Below are positions 44,608 through 53,422 of a stretch of 64,000 bases of DNA, piece after piece; the stretch's first letter is position 1; the number at the start of each line of letters is the position of its first letter. Source of the stretch: Collinsella sp. (GTDB taxonomy: Bacteria; Actinomycetota; Coriobacteriia; Coriobacteriales; Coriobacteriaceae); the NCBI GenBank assembly GCA_018380195.1, contig JAGZUC010000001.1, positions 1 through 64,000 on the forward strand, read 5' to 3'. The notes below the pieces were generated by a model. That model saw only the letters and a list, made by a program, of their open reading frames with translations. It was not told the origin of the DNA and ran no database searches. A program made the position numbers and the translations under genes.

Positions 44608-45713
44608 TTCGCCGTCAACTGATCAATTTCCAAAACCGCAGCGTCGATGTCCGCGTCGGATTGGGCGCGTTCGATGAACTGTCGCGTATGTTTGCCTCGG
44701 CCGTGGGCAAGCCTAAGCGCGCGATGGTCGTTTGGAACACCGCCACATCTGAGCGTTTTGGTGAAGTCGTCGAGCATGCGCTGGTCGACGCCGGTTTTGC
44801 CGTGTCGCTGCTAGTCCTTGAGGTTTCGCCTGCTGGTGCCACGCTGGCCGATGCTGATGCTATCTTTGGCGCCCTGTCTGCCAACGGCGTTACCTGCGAC
44901 GATCTGGTTGTCGCCGTTGGCGATGCCGCAACCTGCTCGGTTGTTAGCTGGTGCGCCAACCAGTGGTGCGGCCGAACCGAGTGCGCGCTGTTGCCGACGA
45001 CCTTTGACGCCATGCTCACGGTCGCGACGACCATGAAGCCGCTCGTCGCCTCGTCGGCCAATGCGCTTCCCGCTATCGCGTTCCGTCCCGAACCGGGCTT
45101 GGTCGTGTGTGACCTCGACCTTGTTCGTGAGGCGGACCTCGAGGACCTCAAGCTCGGCTTTGTGGTGCTTGTTGGCACCATGCTTTCGAGCAGTAAGTCC
45201 CGCTGGAATCAGTTTACTGAGACCGTCCCCGAGATTCTCGCGGGCGAGGAGGTCGCGCTCGTCAATGCCGTTCAATGGTCTCAGACTGCCCGTAAGGACG
45301 TACTGATGGCCACGAACCCGAGCGCTCGCCATGCGCTCGATTTTGGCAAGACGGGGGAGCGTACCCTGCGCGCCTGCTTGGGCGATGCCGCCTCGCAGGT
45401 CCCTGCCTATCAGCTGTTATCCGAGGGCATGCGCTTTGAGGCGCGCCTAGCACATGATGCCTGCGACTTTGATATCGATTACGTCTTTGAGGTCGATGAC
45501 TGCCTGGAGGACTTTGGCATCGAGGAACTTGCCTTCGATCTGGAGCCTGCCGCATATATCGAGGAGTTCCGCAGGCAGCAGTTTGTCCGCTCGAACCGCA
45601 GTATGTTGCCGCTGCCCGCGGCACTCGGCGCTATTCGTCTAACGTGCGTTGAGGACGAGGTTCTTGAGCGCCATGCTCACGCCTACTTGGCTTCTCGCAA
45701 AGAACTTCTCTAA
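44604..45713 (+). CDS. 3-dehydroquinate synthase-like protein, active site lost
   Basis: This 369-residue protein occupies the aroB position, is coupled to aroK by ATGA, and has the overall length and layout of 3-dehydroquinate synthase. The residues that define the enzyme are missing. The NAD-loop GGGVxGDxxGF reads AVGDAATCSVVSW, and the PTTLLAxVDSSVGGK segment reads LPTTFDAMLTVATTM. The Glu metal ligand region AEVIK is absent, and FGHTFGHAxE is LDFGKTGERTLRA. A non-enzymatic role or decay is inferred. No frameshift or stop is present, so it is still being translated. Confidence 0.78.
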   Translation: MIRRQLINFQNRSVDVRVGLGAFDELSRMFASAVGKPKRAMVVWNTATSERFGEVVEHALVDAGFAVSLLVLEVSPAGATLADADAIFGALSANGVTCDDLVVAVGDAATCSVVSWCANQWCGRTECALLPTTFDAMLTVATTMKPLVASSANALPAIAFRPEPGLVVCDLDLVREADLEDLKLGFVVLVGTMLSSSKSRWNQFTETVPEILAGEEVALVNAVQWSQTARKDVLMATNPSARHALDFGKTGERTLRACLGDAASQVPAYQLLSEGMRFEARLAHDACDFDIDYVFEVDDCLEDFGIEELAFDLEPAAYIEEFRRQQFVRSNRSMLPLPAALGAIRLTCVEDEVLERHAHAYLASRKELL

Positions 45714-45845
45714 GTTTTATTGACATCCATCGTCTTTCGTATCATGTTGAGGGGCGGGTTTCCAATCGGTTGCGGATCGCATGCGATTTCGTCGTTCGGT
45801 TGAGACCCGTCCCGTCTTTATAGAGACAACAAGAAAGGAATCTGC

Positions 45846-46976
45846 ATGTCTGAGTTTGCTGCCGGTCCTGCCGGTCGTATCGAGCGTGTCCGTGCCCTGA
45901 TGGCCGAGCGTGGCTACGACGCCATCGTGGTGCGCGACGAGGCCAACCTTCGTTGGCTTACGGGCGTGAAGGGCGTTTTCGATTACACCTTTGAATTCCC
46001 GCACGCGGCGTTTATTACGGCCGACCAGTGCCTGTTCCATACCGACTCGCGCTACCTCAACAGCTTTGAGGAGAACACGCCCGCCGGCAGCCCCTGGGTT
46101 TACGACATGGACGAGGGTACCATCCCCGGCTGGGTCGCCGGCAAGATTGCGGCTAACAAGTGCCGTGTCTGTGCTGTCGAGGACGATATGCAGATTAACT
46201 TCTACCAGGGTATTCAGCGCGGCCTGGAGGACCGTTCCGTCGCCTGCATCCTACCGCTGATGCACGACGACATCCGCAAGATGCGCGCCATCAAGGATGC
46301 CGAGGAGATTGAGCTTATGCGCCATGCGCAGTCGATCACCGATGCCGCTTTCCAGCATATGCTCGGCTTTATTAAGCCCGGTATGACCGAGAAGCAGGTT
46401 CGCAACGAGCTCGAGAACTTTATGTTCGCCAACGGCGCCGACAGCCTTGCCTTCGGCTCCATCGTGGCGAGCGGTCCCAACACCGCCAACCCGCATGCCG
46501 TGCCGAGCGATCGCGTGATCGAGAAGGGCGATTTCGTTCTCATGGATTACGGCGCGGGCTACTGCGATTACCGCTCCGACATGACGCGCACCGTCGTGAT
46601 GGGCGAGCCCACGCAGGAGCAGCTCGACCTGTACGCGCTCGTGCGCCGCACGCACGAGGAGTGCGTCGCCGCCATCCATCCGGGCGTTGAGGGTAACGAC
46701 ATCTTCAAGCTTTCCAAGAAGATCATCGGCGATGCCGGCTATGGCGATTACTACAATCATGGCCTGGGCCACGGCGTCGGTATCGACATCCACGAGCTGC
46801 CCAACTTCAACCGCAGCAAGAACACCATCGCGATCGGCTCGGTTGTCACCATGGAGCCCGGCGTTTACCTGCCCGGCGTGGGCGGCGTGCGCCTGGAGGA
46901 TTACGGCGTGGTCACCGAGAACGGCTACGAGCCTTTCACCAAGACCCCGCACGACCTGCACGTCATCGATTGCTAG
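45846..46976 (+). CDS. M24 family Xaa-Pro aminopeptidase
   Basis: This 376-residue metallopeptidase of the creatinase/aminopeptidase P fold removes N-terminal residues before proline. The C-terminal pita-bread domain shows the metal ligands in MDYGAGYCDYRSDMTRT, HGLGHGVGIDIHE and VVTMEPGVY...GVRLEDYG. AAGAAAGGA before ATG 45846 supports the start. It is followed by a strong palindromic terminator and then efp, a common pepP-efp neighbourhood. Upstream, a TTGACA at 45720 lacks a well-spaced -10. Confidence 0.93.
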   Translation: MSEFAAGPAGRIERVRALMAERGYDAIVVRDEANLRWLTGVKGVFDYTFEFPHAAFITADQCLFHTDSRYLNSFEENTPAGSPWVYDMDEGTIPGWVAGKIAANKCRVCAVEDDMQINFYQGIQRGLEDRSVACILPLMHDDIRKMRAIKDAEEIELMRHAQSITDAAFQHMLGFIKPGMTEKQVRNELENFMFANGADSLAFGSIVASGPNTANPHAVPSDRVIEKGDFVLMDYGAGYCDYRSDMTRTVVMGEPTQEQLDLYALVRRTHEECVAAIHPGVEGNDIFKLSKKIIGDAGYGDYYNHGLGHGVGIDIHELPNFNRSKNTIAIGSVVTMEPGVYLPGVGGVRLEDYGVVTENGYEPFTKTPHDLHVIDC

Positions 46977-46998
46977 CCCATTTCGATAGATTTTTGGG

Positions 46999-47030
46999 GC
47001 GGGGCGTCCGAATCGATTCGGACGCCCCGC
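46999..47030 (+). terminator. Palindromic terminator after the M24 peptidase gene
   Basis: GCGGGGCGTCCGAAT (46999-47013) pairs perfectly with ATTCGGACGCCCCGC (47016-47030), leaving no normal loop at the very centre. GTTCTCTTTTT follows. Breathing of the central AT bases would supply a loop. Confidence 0.8.
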
Positions 47031-47072
47031 GTTCTCTTTTTATGCGCTCGCCGCAGGCGCCGTCTGCAAGTG

Positions 47073-47078
47073 TATAAT
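47073..47078 (+). promoter_or_regulatory. -10 element of the efp operon
   Basis: A consensus TATAAT preceded by TG lies 57 bases before the efp ATG. The -35 is poor, which the adjacent TG may partly compensate. Confidence 0.5.
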
Positions 47079-47135
47079 TTCTGTCGTATGTAATTTGGAC
47101 GCTTGTGCGTTCTGCCCATAACAAGAAAGGTCGCT

Positions 47136-47699
47136 ATGCCTACCATTTCTACCGCCGACTTTAAGAACGGCCTCGGTCTCCGTATCAAGGACAAGGTCTA
47201 CACTATCGTCGAGTTCCAGCATGTCAAGCCGGGCAAGGGCGGCGCGTTTGTGCGCTACAAGACCCGCGACATCAAGAGCGGCCGCGTCGTCGAGAACACC
47301 TGCAACGCCGGCACCAAGTTCGAGAGCGTCATGCTCACCACCCGTGAGTTCCAGTACCTCTACAACGATGGCACCGACTACATCTTCATGGACAACGAGT
47401 CCTATGAGCAGGTTCCCGTTCCCGAGGACATGGTGGGCGAGAACTCCAAGTGGCTGCGCGAGAACGACATCTGCCAGCTGCTCTTCGCCGACGATGAGCT
47501 CATGGGCGTGACCCCGCCGATGTTCATCGAGACCACCATCGTCCAGACCGACCCGGGCTTTAAGGGCGATACCGTCCAGGGTTCCACCAAGCCGGCCACG
47601 ATCGACACCGGCGCTGTCATCCAGGTCCCCATGTACCTCAACGAGGGCGAGGTCATCAAGGTTGACACCCGCGACGGCAAGTTCGTCTCCCGCGTCTAG
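47136..47699 (+). CDS. efp: Elongation factor P
   Basis: EF-P relieves ribosome stalling at polyproline. The 187-residue protein has the KOW-like domain I, with the tip loop KPGKGGAF placing Lys at residue 34 (the usual modification site), and two OB domains. AAGAAAGG before ATG 47136 sets the start. No modification enzyme gene is present in the window. The polyproline-containing N-terminus of MltG could be a client. Confidence 0.96.
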   Translation: MPTISTADFKNGLGLRIKDKVYTIVEFQHVKPGKGGAFVRYKTRDIKSGRVVENTCNAGTKFESVMLTTREFQYLYNDGTDYIFMDNESYEQVPVPEDMVGENSKWLRENDICQLLFADDELMGVTPPMFIETTIVQTDPGFKGDTVQGSTKPATIDTGAVIQVPMYLNEGEVIKVDTRDGKFVSRV

Positions 47700-47723
47700 C
47701 AACCAACTCTTCTAGGAGGACTC

Positions 47724-48086
47724 ATGCCCCAAGAAATCAAGATTGACGGCATCGGCATTTCGCCCGATGTTCTGACCGCCATCGTCTCGCGCGCCGTGTC
47801 CGATGTCGAGGGCATCGCCTCCGTTGGCGTCAAGGACCTTGCCACTAATCTTGTCTCCATGATGCTCTCGTCCAAGGCCCCGGCTTCCGAGCCGGCTGTC
47901 GAGGCCGAGGTCGTTGGCGACAAGCTCGCACTCACCGTGCGTGTCGTGGTGTTCTTTGGCTATCCGTTCAAGAAACTCGCCGAGGCCGTTCGCGCTGCCG
48001 TGGTCGCTGCCATCGATGCCCAGGTTGGCGTTGAGGTTGAGCGTGTTGACGTTTGCATCGACGGCCTCGTTTTCCCCAAGGAGTAA
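47724..48086 (+). CDS. Asp23/Gls24 family envelope stress protein, second copy
   Basis: This 120-residue Asp23/Gls24 family protein is distinct from the copy at 568. It contains IDGIGISPDVLTAIVSRAVS, DVEGIASVGVKD and LTVRVVVFFGYPFKKLAEAV. AGGAGG precedes ATG 47724. It lies between efp and nusB, the position of the YqhY homologue of Bacillus, which is linked to lipid metabolism. Function is inferred only from family and place. Confidence 0.88.
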   Translation: MPQEIKIDGIGISPDVLTAIVSRAVSDVEGIASVGVKDLATNLVSMMLSSKAPASEPAVEAEVVGDKLALTVRVVVFFGYPFKKLAEAVRAAVVAAIDAQVGVEVERVDVCIDGLVFPKE

Positions 48087-48089
48087 CCT

Positions 48090-48677
48090 TTGAGCCTTAA
48101 GGTTTATCGCGGGCGTACGCTTGCCCGCAGTCAGGCGCTGCAGCTGCTGTTCCAGGCCGAGGCCACGGACAGCCCGCTCGAGCGCGTCCTCGAGGGTGAT
48201 TTCCTGATCTCGAAGGGTCCCCTCGACCCCTATGCGCTGGAGCTGTGCCGCGGTGCCTACGAGCATATCGACCGCATCGACTGCGCTCTGCGCTCCGTTG
48301 CCAAGAACTGGGATCTTATGCGCATGCCCGGTGCCGACCGCAATCTGCTGCGTATCGCCGTTTACGAGATGCGTTTCCTCACCGACGAGGAGGTCTCGGA
48401 CGCCATCGTGATCAACGAGGCCGTCGAGCTTGCCAAGGCCTATGGCACCGACCAGTCCGCGTCGTTCGTCAACGGCGTGCTTGGCAAGATCGCTCGCAGC
48501 GAGGAGCTGCCGGGCGAGGACCTATACCAGGAGCTGCTGGCCGAGGATCGCGCTCGCGAGGAGGCACAGGCTGCCGAGGCTGCCGCTAAGGTTGCGGTTG
48601 CCCAGGCTGAGGCTGGTGTGTTGGCCGAGGATGCGGACGCTGCTGGGGCCGTCGAGGCCGACTCCGTCGAGGAGTAG
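48090..48677 (+). CDS. nusB: Transcription antitermination factor NusB
   Basis: NusB binds boxA RNA with NusE to prevent premature termination in rRNA operons. The 195-residue protein carries the family helices (GRTLARSQALQLLFQAE; RNLLRIAVYEMRFL; AIVINEAVELAKAYGTDQSASFVNGVLGK). About 50 C-terminal residues are Ala/Glu-rich and not part of the fold, so it is longer than usual. TTG 48090 follows the asp23 stop by 3 bases. Confidence 0.94.
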   Translation: MSLKVYRGRTLARSQALQLLFQAEATDSPLERVLEGDFLISKGPLDPYALELCRGAYEHIDRIDCALRSVAKNWDLMRMPGADRNLLRIAVYEMRFLTDEEVSDAIVINEAVELAKAYGTDQSASFVNGVLGKIARSEELPGEDLYQELLAEDRAREEAQAAEAAAKVAVAQAEAGVLAEDADAAGAVEADSVEE

Positions 48678-48679
48678 CC

Positions 48680-48946
48680 ATGCCAGAGGGTTCTGTCCGT
48701 AACTTTGATGAGATTTCGGACCGTCTGGATCAGATCATCGCTACCGTTCGCTCCAAGGATACCTCCTTGGAGCGTTCGCTCGATTTGTTTGACGAAGCGA
48801 TTGAGCTGGGCTCCCGCGCGGTCGATATGGTCGACAAGTTTGAGTTGACGCCGCGTGAGGCCGACAAGCTCGAGCAGGAATACGATGAGGATGCGGCAAA
48901 CGAGTCCCAAGATAGACAGGCTGCATCTCCGGATACGAATGGTTGA
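48680..48946 (+). CDS. xseB: Exodeoxyribonuclease VII small subunit
   Basis: This 88-residue XseB protein has the conserved two-helix core (RNFDEISDRLDQIIATV; LERSLDLFDEAIEL). It partners the large subunit XseA to degrade single-stranded DNA, but no xseA is in the window, although the two genes are often adjacent. The stop TGATG overlaps the tlyA start by one base. The C-terminal 30 residues are acidic. Confidence 0.9.
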   Translation: MPEGSVRNFDEISDRLDQIIATVRSKDTSLERSLDLFDEAIELGSRAVDMVDKFELTPREADKLEQEYDEDAANESQDRQAASPDTNG

Positions 48947-49758
48947 TGGCATTCATGAAACGCGTGCGTCTCGATGACGAACTGATTTCACAGGGCATCT
49001 GCGCCGATCGCGCGGATGCCCTTCGCACTCTTATGGCCGGCTTGGTCTCGAGTGGCGGCGAGCGCTTGACTTCGCCGGGCCTTAAGGTAACCCCGGGCCT
49101 GCCGCTGCATGTGAAGGGGCGCATTCCCTATGTTGGCCGCGGCGGTCTTAAGCTCGAAGGCGCGCTTGATGCGTTTGGCATCAATCCGACGGGCCTTGCC
49201 TGTCTGGATGTGGGTTGCTCTACCGGCGGTTTTACCGATTGCCTGCTCAAGCGCGGAGCTGCGACCGTTGTCTCTGTGGACGTGGGTCGCGCCCAGTTCG
49301 ATTGGTCGTTGCGCCAGGACGATCGCGTGACGCTGCATGAGCGCACAAACGTGACGCAGCTGCCTGAGCTTGGCTATGCCGGCGCCATCGACCTGGCTGT
49401 GTGTGATGTCTCGTTTACCAGCATCGCGAACATTATCGATGCGGTGCTGGCGTGCCTGGCGCCTACGGGTGCATTCTGCACGCTTGTAAAGCCGCAGTTT
49501 GAGGCTCCGGCGGCGCTGGTGGGTGAGGGCGGCATTGTGACCGATCCCGCCGTGCGCCGCGATACACTCGTTGCGGCAGTTGAACTCTTTGCTGCCAAGG
49601 GGCTGTTCCCGGTCGATGTGTGCGTGTCGCCCATTCATGGTGCCAAGGGAAACGTTGAGTTTTTCCTGTACGGCACGAGATTTGACCCCGGCGACCGCAC
49701 GCAAGACGAGCTGCAATTCCAGGTATCGGTTTTGAGCGAGAAAGCTGCAACGCTATGA
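48946..49758 (+). CDS. TlyA family rRNA 2'-O-methyltransferase
   Basis: This 270-residue protein has an N-terminal S4 RNA-binding domain (about 4-65) and a FtsJ-type SAM methyltransferase domain with DVGCSTGGFTDCLLKRGA near residue 82. The catalytic lysines/glutamates are in LVKPQFEA and GNVEFF. TlyA enzymes methylate ribose in 16S/23S rRNA and set capreomycin sensitivity in mycobacteria. It is coupled to xseB by TGATG and to nadK by ATGA. Confidence 0.92.
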   Translation: MAFMKRVRLDDELISQGICADRADALRTLMAGLVSSGGERLTSPGLKVTPGLPLHVKGRIPYVGRGGLKLEGALDAFGINPTGLACLDVGCSTGGFTDCLLKRGAATVVSVDVGRAQFDWSLRQDDRVTLHERTNVTQLPELGYAGAIDLAVCDVSFTSIANIIDAVLACLAPTGAFCTLVKPQFEAPAALVGEGGIVTDPAVRRDTLVAAVELFAAKGLFPVDVCVSPIHGAKGNVEFFLYGTRFDPGDRTQDELQFQVSVLSEKAATL

Positions 49759-50615
49759 AGGTCTTTCTGGTTCCCAATTACTACAAGCAAGAGGCGGTTG
49801 AGAGCGGCCTGATGCTCGAGCTTTGGCTGACGCGCCAGGGCTATGAGGTCGCATGGGCTGCCGACCAGCGATCGAAGATTCAAAGCACGCCTGATATTGA
49901 CGGCTCCGATCTGGTCATTACGCTCGGCGGCGACGGTACGTTGCTGCGCGCTGCCCGCATCCTCAACCATCGCGAGATTCCTATCCTCGGTCTTTCCTAT
50001 GGTCACCTGGGCTTTTTAACTGCTGCGAGCCCCGAGGAGCGCGACATTCTGCAGGTCGTGAGCGACGCCCTTTCCGGCGAGCTGCACGTGAGCCGTCGCG
50101 CCACCATCGCCGCGGATATCGTGTCCGTGCGCGACGATGGCACGAAGGATGTCGTGCGCACGTTCGCCCTCAACGACATGGCGCTCACGCGCGGCCCCCT
50201 GTCCGATATGGTTGAGTTCGACATCACGGTGTCGGGCCACCATATCGATCGACTGCGTGGCGACGGCGTGGTCGTGTCCACGGCGACTGGTTCTACGGGG
50301 TACGCGCTCAGTGCAGGTGGCCCCATTGTGAGCCCCGACTATACGGGTATGGTCTGCGTACCCATTGCGCCGCACACCATTCAGGCCCGTGCCTTCTTGA
50401 CTTCGCCGAGTGATGTCGTCGAAATCTTTATGTCCGATGATCGCCCGAGCGTTCCGGCGATCGCTATCGATGGACAGTTTATTACCTGCGACGGCACGGT
50501 CGAGAGCGTGGCCGTGCGCCGAGGCCCCGGCGATGTGCTGCTGCTCGACTACGGCCCCGAGAGTTTTTACAACTCGGTGAGCCGCGTATTCTACGGAGTG
50601 CGTCATGATCGATGA
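49755..50615 (+). CDS. nadK: NAD kinase
   Basis: NadK makes NADP from NAD and ATP or polyphosphate. The 286-residue protein has the GGDGTLLRAAR motif near residue 58 and FALNDMALTRG, then the TGSTGYALSAGGPIV substrate loop. It overlaps tlyA by 4 bases and recN by 11, the conserved tlyA-nadK-recN order. Confidence 0.95.
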   Translation: MKVFLVPNYYKQEAVESGLMLELWLTRQGYEVAWAADQRSKIQSTPDIDGSDLVITLGGDGTLLRAARILNHREIPILGLSYGHLGFLTAASPEERDILQVVSDALSGELHVSRRATIAADIVSVRDDGTKDVVRTFALNDMALTRGPLSDMVEFDITVSGHHIDRLRGDGVVVSTATGSTGYALSAGGPIVSPDYTGMVCVPIAPHTIQARAFLTSPSDVVEIFMSDDRPSVPAIAIDGQFITCDGTVESVAVRRGPGDVLLLDYGPESFYNSVSRVFYGVRHDR

Positions 50616-52233
50616 GCTCCAGGTTTCCAACATTGCACTCATTCGCGAGGCGACGTTGGTTCCGAGCGCGGGCCTAACGGTTCTGACTGGAGAAACCGGC
50701 GCCGGTAAGACCGCGCTGCTCTCGGCCCTCAAGCTTATTTTGGGCGAGCGTGCGGATTCTTCGACGGTGCGCGAGGGCGAGGCGCTTGCTAGCGTTGAGG
50801 CGCGGCTGTTCGACGGTCCACACGACACGGAGGGTTTCACGGTCCAGCGTAGCCTTTCTGCCGAGGGCCGCAGCCGCGTGAAGATTGACGGCCGCATCGC
50901 CAGCGTGCGCGAGCTTTCGGAGCGCGTTGGCGTGATGATGGATCTGTGCGGCCAGCACGAGCACCAGCGCTTGCTCGATCCGGCGCATCACGTTGCGATG
51001 GTCGATGCGTGGGCGGGACGTTCTGCGCTCGAGGCGCTCGAGCACTACCGTGCTTGCTTTAAAGCCTCGCGCGCGGCTGCCAAGGAGGTTCGTCGCGTCG
51101 AGGAGGCCTCGCGTGCGCAGGGGAGTCGTGTCGAGGAGGCGCGCTTCGCCCTGGAGCGCATTGCCGAGGTCGACCCCAGGCCGGGCGAGTATGAGGAACT
51201 CGAGGAACTGCTGCCGCGCTCCGAACATGCCGAGGTACTGGTTGCCACTGCTAGCGATGCCCATGCATCGCTTGTCGCCGAAGGGGGAGCGCTCGATGCC
51301 GTGAACAACGCCGTGGCAGAGCTTTCCCGTATGGCTACCGTCGATCGCAAACTGGGCGACATTGCCGATGCGCTTTCGGATGCCTGTATCTTCCTTGAGG
51401 ATTGCGCGAACGAGCTTCGTGCCTATCGCGATGGGGTCGCCTTCGACCCGCGCGAGCTCGCCCGCATGCGTGAGCGGTATTCCGACCTCAAGGGGCTGTT
51501 GCGTCAGTGGGGCCCCACCATGGACGATGTTTTTGCCATGCGCGATCGCTCGCAAGAGCTGCTGTCCCTGGTCGATGATGGCGATGAACAGATCAAAAAG
51601 GCGCGTGAGGCACTCGGGAGCGCCGAGCGCGAGTTGTTTGCCGCTGCCAAGGCACTTAAGCGCGCTCGCAATACGGCGGCCCCGCGCTTCTGCCACGAGG
51701 TTGGCCGCCAGATGGCGCGCTTGGAGATGGGTAGTGCCGAGCTCGTCTGGGAGTCGCGCGATCTTCCCCGTGCTGAGTGGACGCCCGTTGGTCCTTCGAG
51801 CTACGAGCTGCTATACCGCAGCGGTGCCGGTTTGACGCCGCGCCCCCTGCGTCGAATTGCGTCGGGCGGCGAGCTCAGCCGCGTCATGCTGGCAAGCAAG
51901 GTTGTCCTCGGTAACGCGGACGGTGTCGATACGCTGGTGTTTGACGAGGTCGATGCTGGTGTCGGTGGCTCCACGGCGCGTGCGCTCGCGGGCGTGCTGG
52001 CAAATCTCGCCGCTACGCATCAGGTGATTGTCGTAACCCACTTGGCGCAGGTCGCCGTCATGGCTGACAAGCATTATGTTGTCAGCAAGGAACCGGGCGA
52101 TGTTCCCCAGACGCATTTGGACGAGGTAACCGGCGAAGCGCGTACCGCCGAGATCGCCCGCATGTTGAGCGGCGATCAATCGGAGGCAAGCTTGGCCCAC
52201 GCAAAGCAGATGCTCAAAGAAGCTCGAGGTTAG
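50605..52233 (+). CDS. recN: DNA repair protein RecN
   Basis: RecN is an SMC-like ATPase acting in double-strand break repair. The 542-residue protein has Walker A TGETGAGKTALLSALK near residue 30, a QHEHQRLLD segment, two coiled-coil arms, the signature SGGELSRVMLA, and Walker B TLVFDEVDAGVGG. It ends the tlyA-nadK-recN operon; a hairpin follows before the convergent regulator gene. Confidence 0.95.
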   Translation: MIDELQVSNIALIREATLVPSAGLTVLTGETGAGKTALLSALKLILGERADSSTVREGEALASVEARLFDGPHDTEGFTVQRSLSAEGRSRVKIDGRIASVRELSERVGVMMDLCGQHEHQRLLDPAHHVAMVDAWAGRSALEALEHYRACFKASRAAAKEVRRVEEASRAQGSRVEEARFALERIAEVDPRPGEYEELEELLPRSEHAEVLVATASDAHASLVAEGGALDAVNNAVAELSRMATVDRKLGDIADALSDACIFLEDCANELRAYRDGVAFDPRELARMRERYSDLKGLLRQWGPTMDDVFAMRDRSQELLSLVDDGDEQIKKAREALGSAERELFAAAKALKRARNTAAPRFCHEVGRQMARLEMGSAELVWESRDLPRAEWTPVGPSSYELLYRSGAGLTPRPLRRIASGGELSRVMLASKVVLGNADGVDTLVFDEVDAGVGGSTARALAGVLANLAATHQVIVVTHLAQVAVMADKHYVVSKEPGDVPQTHLDEVTGEARTAEIARMLSGDQSEASLAHAKQMLKEARG

Positions 52234-52252
52234 GTCGTATCAGCGGTGTTGA

Positions 52253-52283
52253 TGGGACAAAATAGACTGAAATTTTTGTCCCA
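52253..52283. terminator. Bidirectional hairpin between recN and the RpiR gene
   Basis: TGGGACAAAA (52253-52262) and TTTTGTCCCA (52274-52283) form a perfect 10-bp stem with A/T-rich flanks, between convergent genes. Confidence 0.7.
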
Positions 52284-52292
52284 CTACGCGTT

Positions 52293-53150
52293 TTACTCAA
52301 CGACCTTATCCGGCTGGATGAGCTCCTCGTAGTAGCTGATATGTTCGCGAGCGTCTTCAATCTCGGGCAGCAGAAAGTTGTAGATGACTTCGATGATCAT
52401 CGTGGCACTGATCTTAGAGAACGCAAAGTCGCCTGTCGTCAGCAGCGCTTCGTGGTTGACGGTATTAAAAGTGTAGTCTGCCAGACGCGCGAGCGGGGAT
52501 TTGCTGTCGCTGCTGATGACGACTACGGTTGCGCCGCAGTTGCGAGCCGCTTTTGCCATGCGATTCAGTCGGCGCGATTTGCCGGAGTTTGAGATTAGCA
52601 CGATGACGTCACCCGGGCGCAACGTGAGCGCAAAGCCGATTGATGTCTCGCTAATGGTGCTCGCCATGCAGCGCAGGCCCAGCTGCGAAAACTTAAACGT
52701 CGCATCGAGCGCGACCGCGTTCGTATTGCCCACAGCTGCAAACTCAATAACCCCTGCATGCTTAAGGGCATGCACAACAGCCGCCAGCGTATCGTGGTCG
52801 ATCCCGTCGATGGTCGCATTAAGCTCGCTCACCTTGGCAGCCAAGATATTCTTGAGACTCTGCTCCATATTGTCGAGCGAGACCTCGTCAGTCAGGCCCT
52901 CGTTACGCTGGCTTTCCAAATCCCTCGCCAACGAAAACTGAAAGCTGCGGAAGCTACCAAAGCCAAGCTTGCGGCAGAAGCGCGAAACGGTCGCCTCGGA
53001 CGTGGCGGCGGCGCGCGAGAGCTGAGCGGCCGTGAGGCGTGGCGCCTCGGACTGGTGCTCCAATATATAGTCGACAATGCGCTGCTCGGACTCGCTGTAT
53101 CCCTGATGGGTGCTAATGAGGGAAAGTGCGCTCTTGCTACTATCGGTCAT
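52293..53150 (-). CDS. MurR/RpiR family transcriptional regulator
   Basis: This 285-residue protein has an N-terminal HTH of the RpiR type (LTAAQLSRAAATSEATVSRFCRK, about 35-57) and a C-terminal SIS sugar-phosphate-binding domain (about 120-260, with SNSGKSRRLNRMA). AGGAG on the - strand sets the ATG at 53150; the frame is open 16 codons further. It diverges from the fructose-type PTS gene at 53423 and very probably controls it in response to a sugar phosphate. The ligand and whether it represses or activates are unknown. Confidence 0.88.
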   Translation of the reverse strand: MTDSSKSALSLISTHQGYSESEQRIVDYILEHQSEAPRLTAAQLSRAAATSEATVSRFCRKLGFGSFRSFQFSLARDLESQRNEGLTDEVSLDNMEQSLKNILAAKVSELNATIDGIDHDTLAAVVHALKHAGVIEFAAVGNTNAVALDATFKFSQLGLRCMASTISETSIGFALTLRPGDVIVLISNSGKSRRLNRMAKAARNCGATVVVISSDSKSPLARLADYTFNTVNHEALLTTGDFAFSKISATMIIEVIYNFLLPEIEDAREHISYYEELIQPDKVVE

Positions 53151-53198
53151 GGATGGCTCCTGGTTGGCATGAAAATCTAGCTTGATTTGCAATGCCAT

Positions 53199-53204
53199 AG
53201 TATA
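53199..53204 (-). promoter_or_regulatory. -10 of the RpiR regulator gene
   Basis: TATACT on the - strand lies about 50 bases before the RpiR start codon. A matching -35 is not obvious. Confidence 0.35.
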
Positions 53205-53252
53205 CGGGCATTTTCAATTACAAGATACACCTTGCCGTTTCAAGTGTTGATG

Positions 53253-53295
53253 GTAAACTTTCACTTACCGTTTACGGTTATGAAAGAACCTTTCA
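53253..53295. promoter_or_regulatory. Two inverted repeats, candidate RpiR operators
   Basis: GTAAAC (53253-53258) and GTTTAC (53270-53275) form an interrupted palindrome. TGAAAG-AAC-CTTTCA (53281-53295) forms a second one just downstream. Both lie in the divergent region between the RpiR gene and the PTS gene, where an autoregulated operator is expected. RpiR proteins bind such A/T-rich inverted repeats; the assignment is inference. Confidence 0.5.
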
Positions 53296-53422
53296 CCGGA
53301 GATTTGCACCTTAGCTCTTCTCACGCGGACGGTAGGTTGGTATCTTTCAGTTGTGGAAAAACGCGCATCGAAGCGCGTGTAGGGGAGCGCCCGCGGGCGC
53401 TGTACTCAAGAAGGAGGGACAC

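Noticed and set aside
45720..45745. TTGACA and TATCAT before the M24 peptidase gene as a promoter
   Set aside because: The spacing is only 14 bases, too short for a normal sigma-70 promoter, so it is not listed as a feature.
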